From Catenuloplanes indicus (GTDB lineage: Bacteria; Actinomycetota; Actinomycetes; Mycobacteriales; Micromonosporaceae): a DNA stretch of 64,000 nucleotides. Under the pieces are notes generated by a model. The model did not search any database and was not told where the DNA came from. It was given only the letters and a program-made list of their open reading frames with translations. Every line of letters begins with the position of its first letter. The stretch's first letter is position 1. The stretch is taken from NCBI RefSeq assembly GCF_030813715.1, contig NZ_JAUSUZ010000001.1:7732501-7796500 (forward strand), written 5' to 3'. Shown one piece after another: positions 53,672 to 62,890 of this stretch. A program made the position numbers and the translations under genes.

Positions 53672-55093
53672 TCAGGGGGTCCTTCGCAGCCACTGCTGGT
53701 TGGCCCCACCATTACAGCCGTACTGTGCAAGTCTCGCGCCGTCCGAGGCCGAGGCACTGATCACATCGAGGCAGCGGCCGCTGTGCCGGGCCACCAGCCG
53801 CACGTAGCCGGAGCCGGCGTCCTGCACCTGCCACTGCTGGTTCGTCCCGAGCCCGCACGCGTACTGGATCACGCGCGCGCCGTCCGCGGTGCTGCCGGAC
53901 GTGACGTCCAGGCAGCGGGCGCTGTGCCGGGCCTGGATCTGCACGTACCCGCTGCCCAGCGGCTTGAGGAAGAACTGCTGGTTGTGCCCGGTGCCGCAGG
54001 CGTACTGCACGGCCTCCGCGCTGTTGGCCGCACTGCCGTTCACCACGTCCGCGCACTTGCCGGAGTGCCGGGCGGCGAGGGCGACGTAACCGGACGTCAG
54101 ACCGGACACCGCGCCCGCGGCCGCGTCGATCGACAGCTCCGGGTAGTAGGACAGGCTCATCGTGGCCGGGGACGGGAACGAGATGGGCAGCCAGACGTAC
54201 TGCGAGTCGTTGACCGTGCCGCCGATCGAGTTGCCCCAGCGGTCGCCCAGGTACAGGAACGCGTTGCCGACCGGCAGCACGAACGTGCTCTGCGATCCGA
54301 ACGTCACGCTGTCGCCCACGTTCTGCCAGGCGCTCCACGTACCCGTGATGGATGTTGCGGTGGAGTATTTCGCCTGGTTGGGGTTCCAGCCGGTGGCGCC
54401 GGAGGTGAGCATGAAGTAGACGCCGTCGCGCTTGAACAGCGCCGGGGCCTCGCGGTGGTCACCGGGCCAGGACCGCACCAGCGCGGCCGTGTTCGTGTAG
54501 TCCGCGGTCAGCCGGTAGACGTGCAGGTCGTAGTTCTCGTTCGCCGCGGAGATCATGTAGCCGGTGCCGTCGGTGTCCACGAACGCGGTGATGTCCCGCG
54601 ACATGTGCTGGCCGAGCGGCCGGAAGCTGCCCCGGTACGTGTAGTCGCCGTCGACCGTGCCGGACACCGCGACCGCCGCGCGCGCCTCGCCGTAGTCGAC
54701 GCCGTTCTCCTTGTGCATCCACATCACGAACTGTCCGGTGCTCGCGTTGTAGATCACCTTGGGCCGCTCGATGTTCGCGACCCGCAGCTCCGCGGCCGAC
54801 GACTGGGTCAGCACGTCGTTGCGGAACTCCCAGTTCCGCAGATCCGTGGAGCGGTAGACAGAGACGGCCCGGAACGTGTTGTCAGCGTTCCGGTTCTCGC
54901 CGAACCAGTAGTAGTAGGAGCCGTGCTTCAGGATGCCGCCGCCGTGCGCGTGCACGGGATTCCCGGCGGTGTCCCGGAACTGCACGGCGTTGGTCACCGT
55001 GACCGGCGCGGCCGACGCGGGCGCGGGCGGCGCGAGGAGCGCCGCCACGGCGGCGAGGACCACCAGAGCGGCGACACGGGTACGGGTGGACAC
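53672..55093 (-). CDS. Secreted GH43-type glycosidase with ricin-B lectin domain (exo-beta-1,3-galactanase-like)
   Basis: 473 residues from GTG 55093, with GGAGG 6 nt upstream. Signal peptide (VAALVVLAAVAALLAPPAPA). Five-bladed GH43 domain about 30-335: VHAHGGGILKHGSYYYWFGE, VYRSTDLRNWEF, ERPKVIYNASTGQFVMWMH, HREAPALFKRDGVYFMLTSG (catalytic Glu candidate). Residues about 340-470 are a CBM13 trefoil with three repeats (ARHSGKCADV, ARHSARCLDV, ARHSGRCLDV, each with QYxCGxxxNQQF). This make-up is that of subfamily 24 exo-beta-1,3-galactanases acting on arabinogalactan. Substrate is by similarity only. Confidence 0.86.
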   Translation of the reverse strand: MSTRTRVAALVVLAAVAALLAPPAPASAAPVTVTNAVQFRDTAGNPVHAHGGGILKHGSYYYWFGENRNADNTFRAVSVYRSTDLRNWEFRNDVLTQSSAAELRVANIERPKVIYNASTGQFVMWMHKENGVDYGEARAAVAVSGTVDGDYTYRGSFRPLGQHMSRDITAFVDTDGTGYMISAANENYDLHVYRLTADYTNTAALVRSWPGDHREAPALFKRDGVYFMLTSGATGWNPNQAKYSTATSITGTWSAWQNVGDSVTFGSQSTFVLPVGNAFLYLGDRWGNSIGGTVNDSQYVWLPISFPSPATMSLSYYPELSIDAAAGAVSGLTSGYVALAARHSGKCADVVNGSAANSAEAVQYACGTGHNQQFFLKPLGSGYVQIQARHSARCLDVTSGSTADGARVIQYACGLGTNQQWQVQDAGSGYVRLVARHSGRCLDVISASASDGARLAQYGCNGGANQQWLRRTP

Positions 55094-55112
55094 ACCGACC
55101 TCCTTGCGGGCG

Positions 55113-57047
55113 TTATGGGACGGTCGGATCCCAGGTGATGGACGGCCCGCCGCGTGGCGGCCGGCGGGAGTAGCGGGGGCTCTCGCCGAGGCGCACGCGG
55201 ATCTCCTCCCCGTCCGGGAGCACCGCCACCACCTCGTCTCCCTGCTGAGCCGCTGCCGGCACGACGCCGGAGACGTCGCGGGACAGCGTGACGAGAGCGA
55301 CGTACCAGGCCGCGGTGCCGTCGACCACCGGCCCGGTCAGATACGGCGTGGCGGACCGGCTCCCGAACGCGTTCGCGCCGGACATCCGCTGCACGCCCGC
55401 GGCTGACCAGCCCAGCAGCCCCACGACCCGGCTGGTCAACCCGTCAGGACCGACGACCTCGGCGGTACGGTCGTGCGCGCGCCCCGCGGGCGTCCCGGCG
55501 CCCGCGATCGCGAACCCGCCGGTCCGCGGCGTCCACCCGGCCGGACCGGTGATCCGCTCGATGCGCAGCTCGCCCGCGTCCCCGCACAGCACGCTCGAGG
55601 TCTCCACCCGCACGTCCCCGTCGGTGTAGTAGGACGCGGCGAACCGGTCCGCACACCCGATCCGGTGGATGCGCCGCCGCCTGGTCACCGCGCCGCCGCC
55701 CGGCGGCACCAGCCCGGTGTGCCCGTCCACGTCCGCCGACCACGCCCGCGCCTCGGTCTCCGGCGCGGTGTGCGTGCTGTACCCGACCTTCGCGTAGTGC
55801 GGATCGTCCCGCTCCGGGTCCTCGCCCAGCTCGGCCGGCACCTTGATGTGGTCGCTGCCGTGGTTGTACAGCCGCACCACGCCGTCCGCCCGGGTGCCGT
55901 GCAGCAGCCAGCCCGGCGCCGGGAGCGTGCGGATGAAGCTCGCGCGTTCGACCGCGGCCGGCTCCTCGGTCGCGGTCCACACCGGATGATCCGCGGGCAG
56001 CAGCAGACCTACGAAACCCTTGGCCGCCCAGTACGGCGAGGCCGGCCCGGAGTACGGCTGGGTGATCGGCGGGAACTGGCCGTGGTACCCGAGCCGCAGC
56101 AGCCCGGCCTCGTCCGGCGTGCCGCGGTCCGCGAAGTAGCGCAGCGCGCCGGACGCGAGCCGCCGCGTCTCGCCCGGCGGCAGCGGCGTGGCGTCCGCGA
56201 GCGCGCCGGTCCAGAGCGCGGCAGCGGCCGCGTACCGGTAGGTCAGCGACCGGCCCTGGTGCATCGGCGCGCCGTCCGCGCCGAACATCAGGCGGAAGTC
56301 GCCGAGGAACGCGTGCAGCCGCTCCCGGTAGCGCGCCGCCCGGTCACTGCCCGCCGCGCCCGGCATCCGGGCCCAGAGCAGCGGGTAGAGATGCATCGCC
56401 CAGCCGGCGTAGTGGTCGAAGTGCTGGCCGGCGCCGTCGGAGTACCAGCCGTCGCCCCGGTACCACTCCTCGATCGCGTCCAGGCCGGCGTCGATCTCCC
56501 GCTGTGCGAAGCGGCCGCCGGTGTCCGCCAGGAACTGCTCGACGATCACCTGGAACAGCAGCCAGTTGCACGGCCACGGGCGCTTGCCGACGATCTGCTC
56601 CAGCCAGCGGTGCACCGACCGCTGGGTGTCGCGGCCGAGCCGGTCCCACAGCCAGGGGCGGGTCTCGGCCAGCATCAGCGCGACGGACGCGGCCTCGACG
56701 ATCGACTGCGCGTAGTCCTCGATCGGCGGCCAGGCGTACCGGTCGCCCGGATCCGTGCCGGCGGCCAGTCCTTCGGCGTACCGCTCGATCAGGATCTCGG
56801 CTCTGGGCGTTTCCCCACGATCGCCCGCGATCCGAGTGCCGGCCAGCAGGAACGTGCGGGCGAAGCCCTCGAGGCCGTCCGACTCGACGCCGGCCCGGCT
56901 GGTCCGGCCGGGCAGCCGGAACTGGGCAAAACCGGGCGCGGCGAACGGTACGACGGACTCCAGCAGGTGGTCCGCCATCGTCTCCCAGTGCGCGCGGGTC
57001 CAGCCGGTGTACGGCGAGCGGGTCCGGTCTTCCGGGGGGAGGTCCAC
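55113..57047 (-). CDS. DUF2264 domain protein
   Basis: 644 residues from GTG 57047; 19 nt before the GH43 gene, so one transcript. No signal peptide. The N-terminal 400 residues look like an (alpha/alpha) toroid (HWETMADHLLESVVPFAAPG, WPPIEDYAQSIVEAASVALM, CNWLLFQVIVEQFLADTGGR, DGWYSDGAGQHFDHYAGWAM), and the rest is beta-rich. The family is usually found in polysaccharide utilisation loci and resembles heparinase-type lyases. Probably an intracellular lyase or hydrolase for the sugar released by GH43. Confidence 0.86.
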   Translation of the reverse strand: MDLPPEDRTRSPYTGWTRAHWETMADHLLESVVPFAAPGFAQFRLPGRTSRAGVESDGLEGFARTFLLAGTRIAGDRGETPRAEILIERYAEGLAAGTDPGDRYAWPPIEDYAQSIVEAASVALMLAETRPWLWDRLGRDTQRSVHRWLEQIVGKRPWPCNWLLFQVIVEQFLADTGGRFAQREIDAGLDAIEEWYRGDGWYSDGAGQHFDHYAGWAMHLYPLLWARMPGAAGSDRAARYRERLHAFLGDFRLMFGADGAPMHQGRSLTYRYAAAAALWTGALADATPLPPGETRRLASGALRYFADRGTPDEAGLLRLGYHGQFPPITQPYSGPASPYWAAKGFVGLLLPADHPVWTATEEPAAVERASFIRTLPAPGWLLHGTRADGVVRLYNHGSDHIKVPAELGEDPERDDPHYAKVGYSTHTAPETEARAWSADVDGHTGLVPPGGGAVTRRRRIHRIGCADRFAASYYTDGDVRVETSSVLCGDAGELRIERITGPAGWTPRTGGFAIAGAGTPAGRAHDRTAEVVGPDGLTSRVVGLLGWSAAGVQRMSGANAFGSRSATPYLTGPVVDGTAAWYVALVTLSRDVSGVVPAAAQQGDEVVAVLPDGEEIRVRLGESPRYSRRPPRGGPSITWDPTVP

Positions 57048-57079
57048 GACGGCACCTTAGTTCTCACGCTGGAAACACT

Positions 57080-57123
57080 TCAATGCTTGACGAATGAAAG
57101 TCCATTGATTACCGTGCCCGTCT
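57080..57123 (+). promoter_or_regulatory. Leaderless ROK promoter with inverted-repeat operator
   Basis: TTGACG (57087-57092), 17-bp spacer, TACCGT (57110-57115), 8 nt to the ATG at 57124. TCAATG (57080-57085) and CATTGA (57103-57108) form an inverted repeat that straddles the promoter in a 76-bp divergent gap, a likely ROK-protein operator controlling both directions. Confidence 0.72.
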
Positions 57124-58260
57124 ATGGATCGCCGGTCATCGATCACCGCGATCGTCCGCGCCGTGCTGGCGGCCGGTCCACTGCGCCGCGCCGACCTGGA
57201 GGCGCGGACCGGCCTGTCCCAACCCACGATCGCGAAACTGACCCGGTCCCTGATCGACGCCGGCTACCTCACCGAGACGACCGAGGGCGGCGGCCCCGGG
57301 CGGATCGGCCGGCCCGCGGCCGCGCTCGACGTGCGCGCCGACCGCGAGTTCTTCGCCGGCGTCAAGGTCACCCCCGGCGAGCTGATCGGCGTCGTCACCG
57401 ATCTGCGCGCGGTCGTGCGCGTCACCGCCCACGCCCCGCTCGGCGACGCCCGCACACCCCCCGACGTGGTCCGCGCGATCACCCACCTGGTAGCCGGCCT
57501 GCGTGAACGTGTCGGTCCGGTGAGCGGGCTGGGGGTCTCGGTCGCCGGTGACGTCGACCGGAGTACCGGGCTCGCGCGTTACGAGCCGTTTCTCGGCTGG
57601 CGGGACGTCCCGCTCGCCGCGCTGTGCGCGGCCGCGACCGGCCTGCCCACGGTGGTGGACAACGACATCCGCGCGCTCACCGAGGCGGAGAACTGGTTCG
57701 GCGCGGGCGCGGGCGCCCGGTCGTTCCTGCTGGTCGCGGTCGGATCCGGGGTCACCAGCGGGCTCGTCGTCGACGGCCGGGTGCTGACCGGCGCGCACGG
57801 CGTGGCCGGCGAACTGGGCCATGTCCCGGTCGACCGCCGCGGTCCCAAGTGCTACTGCGGCGCACGCGGCTGCCTCGAGGCGATCGCGTCCGAGCCCGCG
57901 CTGCTGCGCCGCATCGCCGAGACCACCGGCACCCCCGCGATCACGCTGGATCGCGCCATCGAGTTGGCCCGCCTCGGCGACCCGCGGGTCGGCGAGGCAT
58001 TCGCCGAGGCGGGCCGCGCCATCGGGCAGGCGGTCGGCGGAGTGATCAACCTGTTCGGCCCCGAACTGGTCGTCTTCTCCGCCGACCACCTCGACGGCTT
58101 CGCCCTCCTCGACCCCCACATCCGCACCGCCATCGACACCCACGCCTATGGCGCCGCCGCCCGCGCCACCGTCGCCGTCCGCCCTCTCCCGTTCGACCAG
58201 TGGGCCCGCGGTGCCGCCACCGTCGCCATCACCCACCACCTGACCTCCACCCCCATCTGA
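57124..58260 (+). CDS. ROK-family transcriptional regulator / sugar kinase-like
   Basis: 378 residues from ATG 57124. N-terminal HTH (AAGPLRRADLEARTGLSQPT, IAKLTRSLIDAGYL), then the ROK fold: GVSVAGDVDRSTGL, NDIRALTEAENWFGAGAGAR, GELGHVPVDRRG, zinc site CYCGARGCLEAIAS. The ATP-site Gly loop is VAVGSGVTSGLVVDG. An HTH plus kinase fold means a sugar-responsive repressor. Divergent from DUF2264-GH43, whose sugar it probably senses. Confidence 0.93.
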   Translation: MDRRSSITAIVRAVLAAGPLRRADLEARTGLSQPTIAKLTRSLIDAGYLTETTEGGGPGRIGRPAAALDVRADREFFAGVKVTPGELIGVVTDLRAVVRVTAHAPLGDARTPPDVVRAITHLVAGLRERVGPVSGLGVSVAGDVDRSTGLARYEPFLGWRDVPLAALCAAATGLPTVVDNDIRALTEAENWFGAGAGARSFLLVAVGSGVTSGLVVDGRVLTGAHGVAGELGHVPVDRRGPKCYCGARGCLEAIASEPALLRRIAETTGTPAITLDRAIELARLGDPRVGEAFAEAGRAIGQAVGGVINLFGPELVVFSADHLDGFALLDPHIRTAIDTHAYGAAARATVAVRPLPFDQWARGAATVAITHHLTSTPI

Positions 58261-58269
58261 CCCCACCCC

Positions 58270-58320
58270 GCCACCCACGCCGCACTGCCACCCACGCCGC
58301 ACTGCCGCCCACGCCGCGCT
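58270..58320 (+). repeat. 17-bp tandem repeat, three copies
   Basis: GCCACCCACGCCGCACT at 58270-58286 and 58287-58303, and a third copy with two changes at 58304-58320, right after the ROK stop. Non-coding. Confidence 0.85.
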
Positions 58321-58590
58321 GCTGCCGGTGTCACCCCGCCACCCGCTGCCCGCCCCACCACCCGCACCGCAGCGCTGCCGGCCCTCGCCCACCACTCGTG
58401 CCGCGCTGCTGTCGGCGTCGCCCGCGGGCGGCGTCCCGGCCGCGTCGGGTCGCGCACCACGCCTGTTCCCGCCGAGGGCTAGGGGGCTGGGCGGCGAGGG
58501 CGCGGGCGTGGCTGGTGGGGCGGCTGCGGCGCGGGCTCGGCGGCGGGCAGCGGTGGGGGAGGGGGTGGGGGTGTGGTGACCGGCGGCGGC

Positions 58591-58642
58591 ACTGGGGCCC
58601 GCGGGAGCACTGGGGAAGTGGGCACGCCGGAAGTGGGAAGAG
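58591..58642 (+). repeat. Dispersed intergenic repeat, copy B
   Basis: ACTGGGGCCCGCGGGAGCA, 13 bp, then CACGCCGGAAGTGGGAAGAG (58623-58642). Nearly the same as copy A at 15280-15331. Both copies are intergenic and in the same orientation. Confidence 0.75.
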
Positions 58643-58830
58643 CGGCTCGTTGCCCTTGATCTTTATGGGGGTGGTGGGGTTTTCGGGTCCCGCGGGCGGG
58701 CAAGAGGATCTACGCTACCTCGGTGGATCGATGAAGATCCGCGGTAGGCCGGCCGGTGCGGGTCCGTGCGGGAAAGCCGAATGAAACGCGGTGGCCTGCC
58801 GATCGGGAGGGTGTTCATCGACCTTCAGGG

Positions 58831-61101
58831 GTGGGACGGCTGAGCGCACGGGCAGGGGCGGACGGCGGCGACCGGTGGCGTGACCGGTTGTGGTGGATGT
58901 TCGCGCTCGTCGGGGTGGTGGCGACCGGGCTGTACGTGGCCGATGTCGCGCCGCTGGTGGACTTCGCGCTGATCGGTGCGGGCGCGATCGCGGCCTGTTT
59001 CGCCAGCCCGGCCATGCACGACATCAGGCCGGCCCGGGCCTGGCACACGCTGGGGATCGCCGGCGCGTTCATGCTGACCGGGGCGATCCTGCGGCCGATC
59101 GTGGTGCCGTACGGGTCGGCGCTGCCGGCGGAGGCGTTCACCGTGCCGGGGTACGTGCTGATGATCGCCGCGCTGGCCGACTTCGCGTACGGGCGGCGGG
59201 CGATCGACCGGCACTCGGTGATCGACGGGCTGATCGTCTGTGTCGGCGCGACCACCGTGTTCACGCTGCTGTTCGCGATCCCGGCGATCTCGATCCCGGG
59301 CCGGCCGGTGCTGATCTCGGTGCTGGCCGGGCTCTATCCGACGTTCGACGCGATCCTGGTGCTGCTGGTGGTGATGCTGGCGTTCAGCACGGCGGCGCGG
59401 CGGGCCTCGTTCCGGCTGCTGCTCGGCATGATGGTGCTCATCTTCATCGGGGACCTGGCGTACGCGACCATCGGCAACCAGGGCGAGTTCTACACGTCGC
59501 CGGTGCTGGACGTGCCGTTCCTGCTGGCGTTCACGCTGGGCGGCGCGTCCGCGCTGCATCCGACCGCGCGGGAGCTGGTCCGGGCGGTGCCGCTGCCGGT
59601 GCAGCCGTGGTCGCTCGCCCGGCTCGCGGTGATCATTCCGGCGGTGGCGGCGCCGTTCGTGCTGACCGTCGCGGGCGCGGCGCGCACCGGCGTGGAGCGC
59701 TGGATCGTCGGGCTCGGCGGCGCGGTGATCGTGCTGCTGCTGATCCTGCGCGCGGTCAGCGCGGTGCAGGCGAACGCGGCGGCGCAGGCCCGGTTCGAGT
59801 ACCAGGCCACGCACGACGAGCTGACCGGGCTGCCGAACCGGCGGCGGCTCACCCAGATCCTGGAGGAGCTGCTCGCGGACCCGTCCGGTCGCGGCGCGGT
59901 CTGGGTGTTCTTCCTCGACCTGGACGGCTTCAAGATTGTCAACGACTCGTGGGGGCACCCGTCCGGTGACCGGCTGATCCGGCGGATCGGCCAGCGTCTG
60001 CGGGACACGCTGCCGCCGGAGGCCACGATCGCGCGAATCGGCGGCGACGAGTTCGTGGTGATCCGGCGCGGCACCGAGGCGGAGGCGCTGGAGCAGGCGC
60101 AGCAGATCGTGGACTGCGTGGAGCCGCCGACCCGGGTCGGGCCGGCCGAGGTGGTGATCACCGCGTCGATGGGGATCGTGGCCGCGACGCGGCCGGACGA
60201 CACCGCGGACTCGCTGCTGCGGGACGCGGACACCGCGATGTACCGGACCAAGGCGGCCGGGCGCGGGAAGTGGACCGTGTTCGACGCGTCCATGCGCGAG
60301 GCCGTGCAGGAGCGGCTGGAGATCGAGAGCGCACTGCGGGCCGCGCTGGCCGACGGCCAGCTCCAGGTGTTCTACCAGCCGATCGTCGACCTGGAGAGCG
60401 GGCGGCCGCGCGGCGCGGAGGCGCTGGTCCGGTGGGAGCACCCGGAGAAGGGCCCGATCGGGCCGAACGTGTTCATCCCGGTCGCGGAGGAGTCCCGGCT
60501 GATCACCGGCATCGGCGCGTTCGTGCTGCGCGACGCGGTGCGGCAGCTGGCGGCGTGGCGGGCCGACGGCGTGGTCGGCGACGACTTCTGGATGTCGATC
60601 AACGTGTCGCCGCGCCAGCTGACCGAACCGTGCTTCACCGGCGTGGTGGCGGAGGCGTTGCGCACGCACGGCGTACCGGCGCGGTGCGTGGCCCTGGAGA
60701 TCACCGAGTCGGTGATGGTGGAGGGCGGCGACATCAGCGAGGGTGCGCTGCGCGACCTGCGCGCGCTCGGCGTCTCGATCTCGGTGGACGACTTCGGCAC
60801 CGGCTTCTCGTCGCTCGGCTACCTGCGGCGGCACCCGGTCACCAGCGTGAAGATCGACCGTTCGTTCGTCTCCGGGCTCGGTGCCAGCAGCTCGGACGAG
60901 GAGATCGTCCGCGCGGTGGTCGCGATGAGCACCGCGCTCGGGCTGGCCGTGGTCGCCGAGGGCGTGGAGAGCACGGCGCAGCGGGACGTGCTCGGCCGGC
61001 TCGGCGTGCGGCTCTGCCAGGGATGGCTGTGGGGCAAGGCGGTGGACGCCCGTGCGTTCGCGGAGCGTTGGTCGGTTGATCACACCGTGAAAGCACGCTA
61101 A
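58831..61101 (+). CDS. Membrane GGDEF-EAL cyclic-di-GMP enzyme
   Basis: 756 residues from GTG 58831; the frame opens at 58756 and the true start is uncertain because no good ribosome site is seen. Residues about 20-330 hold nine or so helices (LWWMFALVGVVATGLYVADV; GYVLMIAALADFAYG; VVMLAFSTAARRASFRLLLG). Then GGDEF: HDELTGLPNRRRLTQ, DLDGFKIVNDSWGHPSGD, ARIGGDEFVVI (residue about 404), without the RxxD I-site. Then EAL: GAEALVRWEHPEKG, SINVSPRQL, DDFGTGFSSLGYLRRHPVTS, KIDRSFV, AEGVES, all intact. Both synthase and phosphodiesterase activity are possible. Confidence 0.9.
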   Translation: MGRLSARAGADGGDRWRDRLWWMFALVGVVATGLYVADVAPLVDFALIGAGAIAACFASPAMHDIRPARAWHTLGIAGAFMLTGAILRPIVVPYGSALPAEAFTVPGYVLMIAALADFAYGRRAIDRHSVIDGLIVCVGATTVFTLLFAIPAISIPGRPVLISVLAGLYPTFDAILVLLVVMLAFSTAARRASFRLLLGMMVLIFIGDLAYATIGNQGEFYTSPVLDVPFLLAFTLGGASALHPTARELVRAVPLPVQPWSLARLAVIIPAVAAPFVLTVAGAARTGVERWIVGLGGAVIVLLLILRAVSAVQANAAAQARFEYQATHDELTGLPNRRRLTQILEELLADPSGRGAVWVFFLDLDGFKIVNDSWGHPSGDRLIRRIGQRLRDTLPPEATIARIGGDEFVVIRRGTEAEALEQAQQIVDCVEPPTRVGPAEVVITASMGIVAATRPDDTADSLLRDADTAMYRTKAAGRGKWTVFDASMREAVQERLEIESALRAALADGQLQVFYQPIVDLESGRPRGAEALVRWEHPEKGPIGPNVFIPVAEESRLITGIGAFVLRDAVRQLAAWRADGVVGDDFWMSINVSPRQLTEPCFTGVVAEALRTHGVPARCVALEITESVMVEGGDISEGALRDLRALGVSISVDDFGTGFSSLGYLRRHPVTSVKIDRSFVSGLGASSSDEEIVRAVVAMSTALGLAVVAEGVESTAQRDVLGRLGVRLCQGWLWGKAVDARAFAERWSVDHTVKAR

Positions 61102-61114
61102 GAGAACGCTCTCA
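61101..61114. promoter_or_regulatory. Possible LacI-type operator upstream of GH64
   Basis: AGAGAACGCTCTCA, a near-palindrome (GAGA-ACGC-TCTC), 127 bp before the GH64 start and overlapping the end of the GGDEF-EAL gene. Similar GAGC-GCTC palindromes are bound by LacI-family repressors of actinomycete sugar genes. No LacI gene in the window. Confidence 0.45.
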
Positions 61115-61240
61115 GATTTAGGGATCCTTAGGGTACGGACCCGTTGACCTGCCATTGTGCGGTTGGACAGACTCGCTTACGTCCAATTCAGCGGAGTCGC
61201 CGGAAAGTTGGCGGCTTGTGTGGTAAGAGGCGGTTTGCAC

Positions 61241-62890
61241 ATGGCGTCCCGGAGAAAGTTCCTCGGTCTCGCGGCGATCGGTGCGGTGGCGGTCGGCGCC
61301 CCGCTCGTGGCCACGGCCATCAACTCACGGGCGTTCGCCGCCGACGGTCTGCCGATGACGATCGTCAACTCGTCCGGGACGTTCGGCAACAACGAGATAT
61401 TCGTCTACGTCGTCGGCACCGAGTTGGCCACCGGCCGCCAGGGCTACGTCAAGCAGAGCGGCGTCTTCACGCCCTGCTCCCCGTCGGACAACGGTGCCGA
61501 CGGGTTCGCCGACCTGTCGGTGAAGCTGAACGCGACCGGCACCACCACGATCAACCTGCCGAAGATGTCCGGCCGGGTGTACTTCGCGATCAAGGACAAG
61601 CTGAAGTTCAAGGTGGTCACGGACGGCGCCGGCAACTCCGCGCTGCAGTACCCGGCCGGCTGGGTGGCGAACGACCCCAGCTTCTCCGTGCTGCACGACT
61701 GCGTCGAGTTCACCCACAGCGACGCCGGGATGTTCTGCAACTCGACCATGGTCGACATGTTCAGCATCCCGCTCGGGATCAAGCTGACCGGCTCGAAGGA
61801 GCAGGTTACCGGCGTGCTCAAACCGGGCGGCCGGGACGCGATCTTCGCGGCGGCCCGCGCGCTGCCGGACTTCCGGCGTCTGGTCATCGGCGACGACCTG
61901 CGGGTGATCGCGCCCGGTCACGGCATCGGCGCCGGCCTGTTCTCCGCGTCGTACTTCGACTCCGCGATCGACGAGGTGTGGGCCAAGTACGCCACCACGG
62001 ACCTCAAGGCCACCACCAACGCGGGTACGTTCACCGGCCGCGTCACCGGCGGGCTGTTCACGTTCGACAAGGGCGTCAAGGCGTTCGCGAAGCCGACCAC
62101 CAAGGACGTGCTCTTCTGCGACGGCGCGCTGGCCGCCCCGAACGACGGCATCACCGGCCCGGTCGCGGCCATCCTCGGCGCCGGCTTCAACCGCTCGACG
62201 CTGATCAGCCAGCCGAACCAGCCGAGCACCGACCCGTCCACGTTCTACCGGGCGCCGATCAGCAACCACTACTCGCGGATCATCCACGAGCAGACGGTGG
62301 ACGGTAAGGCGTACGGGTTCGCGTTCGACGACGTGGTCGACTTCGCGTCCTACATCCAGGACACGGCGCCGCGGGCGTGGGAGGTCACGATCGAGCCGTT
62401 CGGGTCCGCGAACCCGAACCCCGGTCCGTCCGCCTCGGCGGCCGCCACCGCGACGGCCACGGCGTCCGCGGTCGCCACCGCACCGGGCGGCACCCGGAGC
62501 GCGTTCGCCGCGCTGCCGGCCGCGACCGCGGACGCGCAGGCCGGCACGCAGGTCGAGGGCAGCACGGTGGCGTACGTCGCGAACGGCGACTGGCTGCGCT
62601 TCGACAACGTGGCGTTCGGCACCGACCCGGTCCGGCAGTTCACGGTGCGGGCCGCGTCCGGCGCGCCGACCGGCGTCTCCGGCCTGATCGAGGTGCGCCT
62701 CGGCTCGCGCTCCGCCGCCCCGGTGGGCACGATCGCGGTCGGCAACACCGGCGGCTGGCAGTCCTGGCGCTCGGTCGCCGGCGCGCTCGGCGGCGGCGGT
62801 GTCACCGGCACCCACACGGTCTTCCTGACGTTCGCCAGTGGCCAGCCGGCCGACTTCGTGAACGTCGACTGGCTTCAGTTCGCCCGCTGA
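61241..62890 (+). CDS. Tat-exported GH64 beta-1,3-glucanase with C-terminal CBM6-like domain
   Basis: 549 residues from ATG 61241, with AAGAGG about 10 nt upstream. Tat signal SRRKFLGLAAIGAVAVGAPL. GH64 domain about 36-385: MTIVNSSGTFGNNEIFVYVV, INLPKMSGRVYFAIKDKLKF, DCVEFTHSDAGMFCNSTMVD (catalytic Glu/Asp region), YGFAFDDVVDFASYIQDTAP. An Ala/Thr linker leads to a beta-sandwich (GSTVAYVANGDWLRFDNVAF ... FVNVDWLQF) of the CBM6 type. It cleaves beta-1,3-glucan to pentasaccharides in known members. Confidence 0.92.
   Translation: MASRRKFLGLAAIGAVAVGAPLVATAINSRAFAADGLPMTIVNSSGTFGNNEIFVYVVGTELATGRQGYVKQSGVFTPCSPSDNGADGFADLSVKLNATGTTTINLPKMSGRVYFAIKDKLKFKVVTDGAGNSALQYPAGWVANDPSFSVLHDCVEFTHSDAGMFCNSTMVDMFSIPLGIKLTGSKEQVTGVLKPGGRDAIFAAARALPDFRRLVIGDDLRVIAPGHGIGAGLFSASYFDSAIDEVWAKYATTDLKATTNAGTFTGRVTGGLFTFDKGVKAFAKPTTKDVLFCDGALAAPNDGITGPVAAILGAGFNRSTLISQPNQPSTDPSTFYRAPISNHYSRIIHEQTVDGKAYGFAFDDVVDFASYIQDTAPRAWEVTIEPFGSANPNPGPSASAAATATATASAVATAPGGTRSAFAALPAATADAQAGTQVEGSTVAYVANGDWLRFDNVAFGTDPVRQFTVRAASGAPTGVSGLIEVRLGSRSAAPVGTIAVGNTGGWQSWRSVAGALGGGGVTGTHTVFLTFASGQPADFVNVDWLQFAR

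Larger units (their letters stand above)
58261..58830. other. 570-bp intergenic region with repeats, no gene
   Basis: Very C-rich then G-rich low-complexity DNA. Holds the 17-bp repeats (58270-58320), the dispersed repeat copy B (58591-58642) and, from 58643, AT-richer promoter-like DNA (TTGATCTTTATG; ATCTACGCTACCTC) before the GGDEF-EAL gene. Frames across it show no coding character. Confidence 0.65.
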
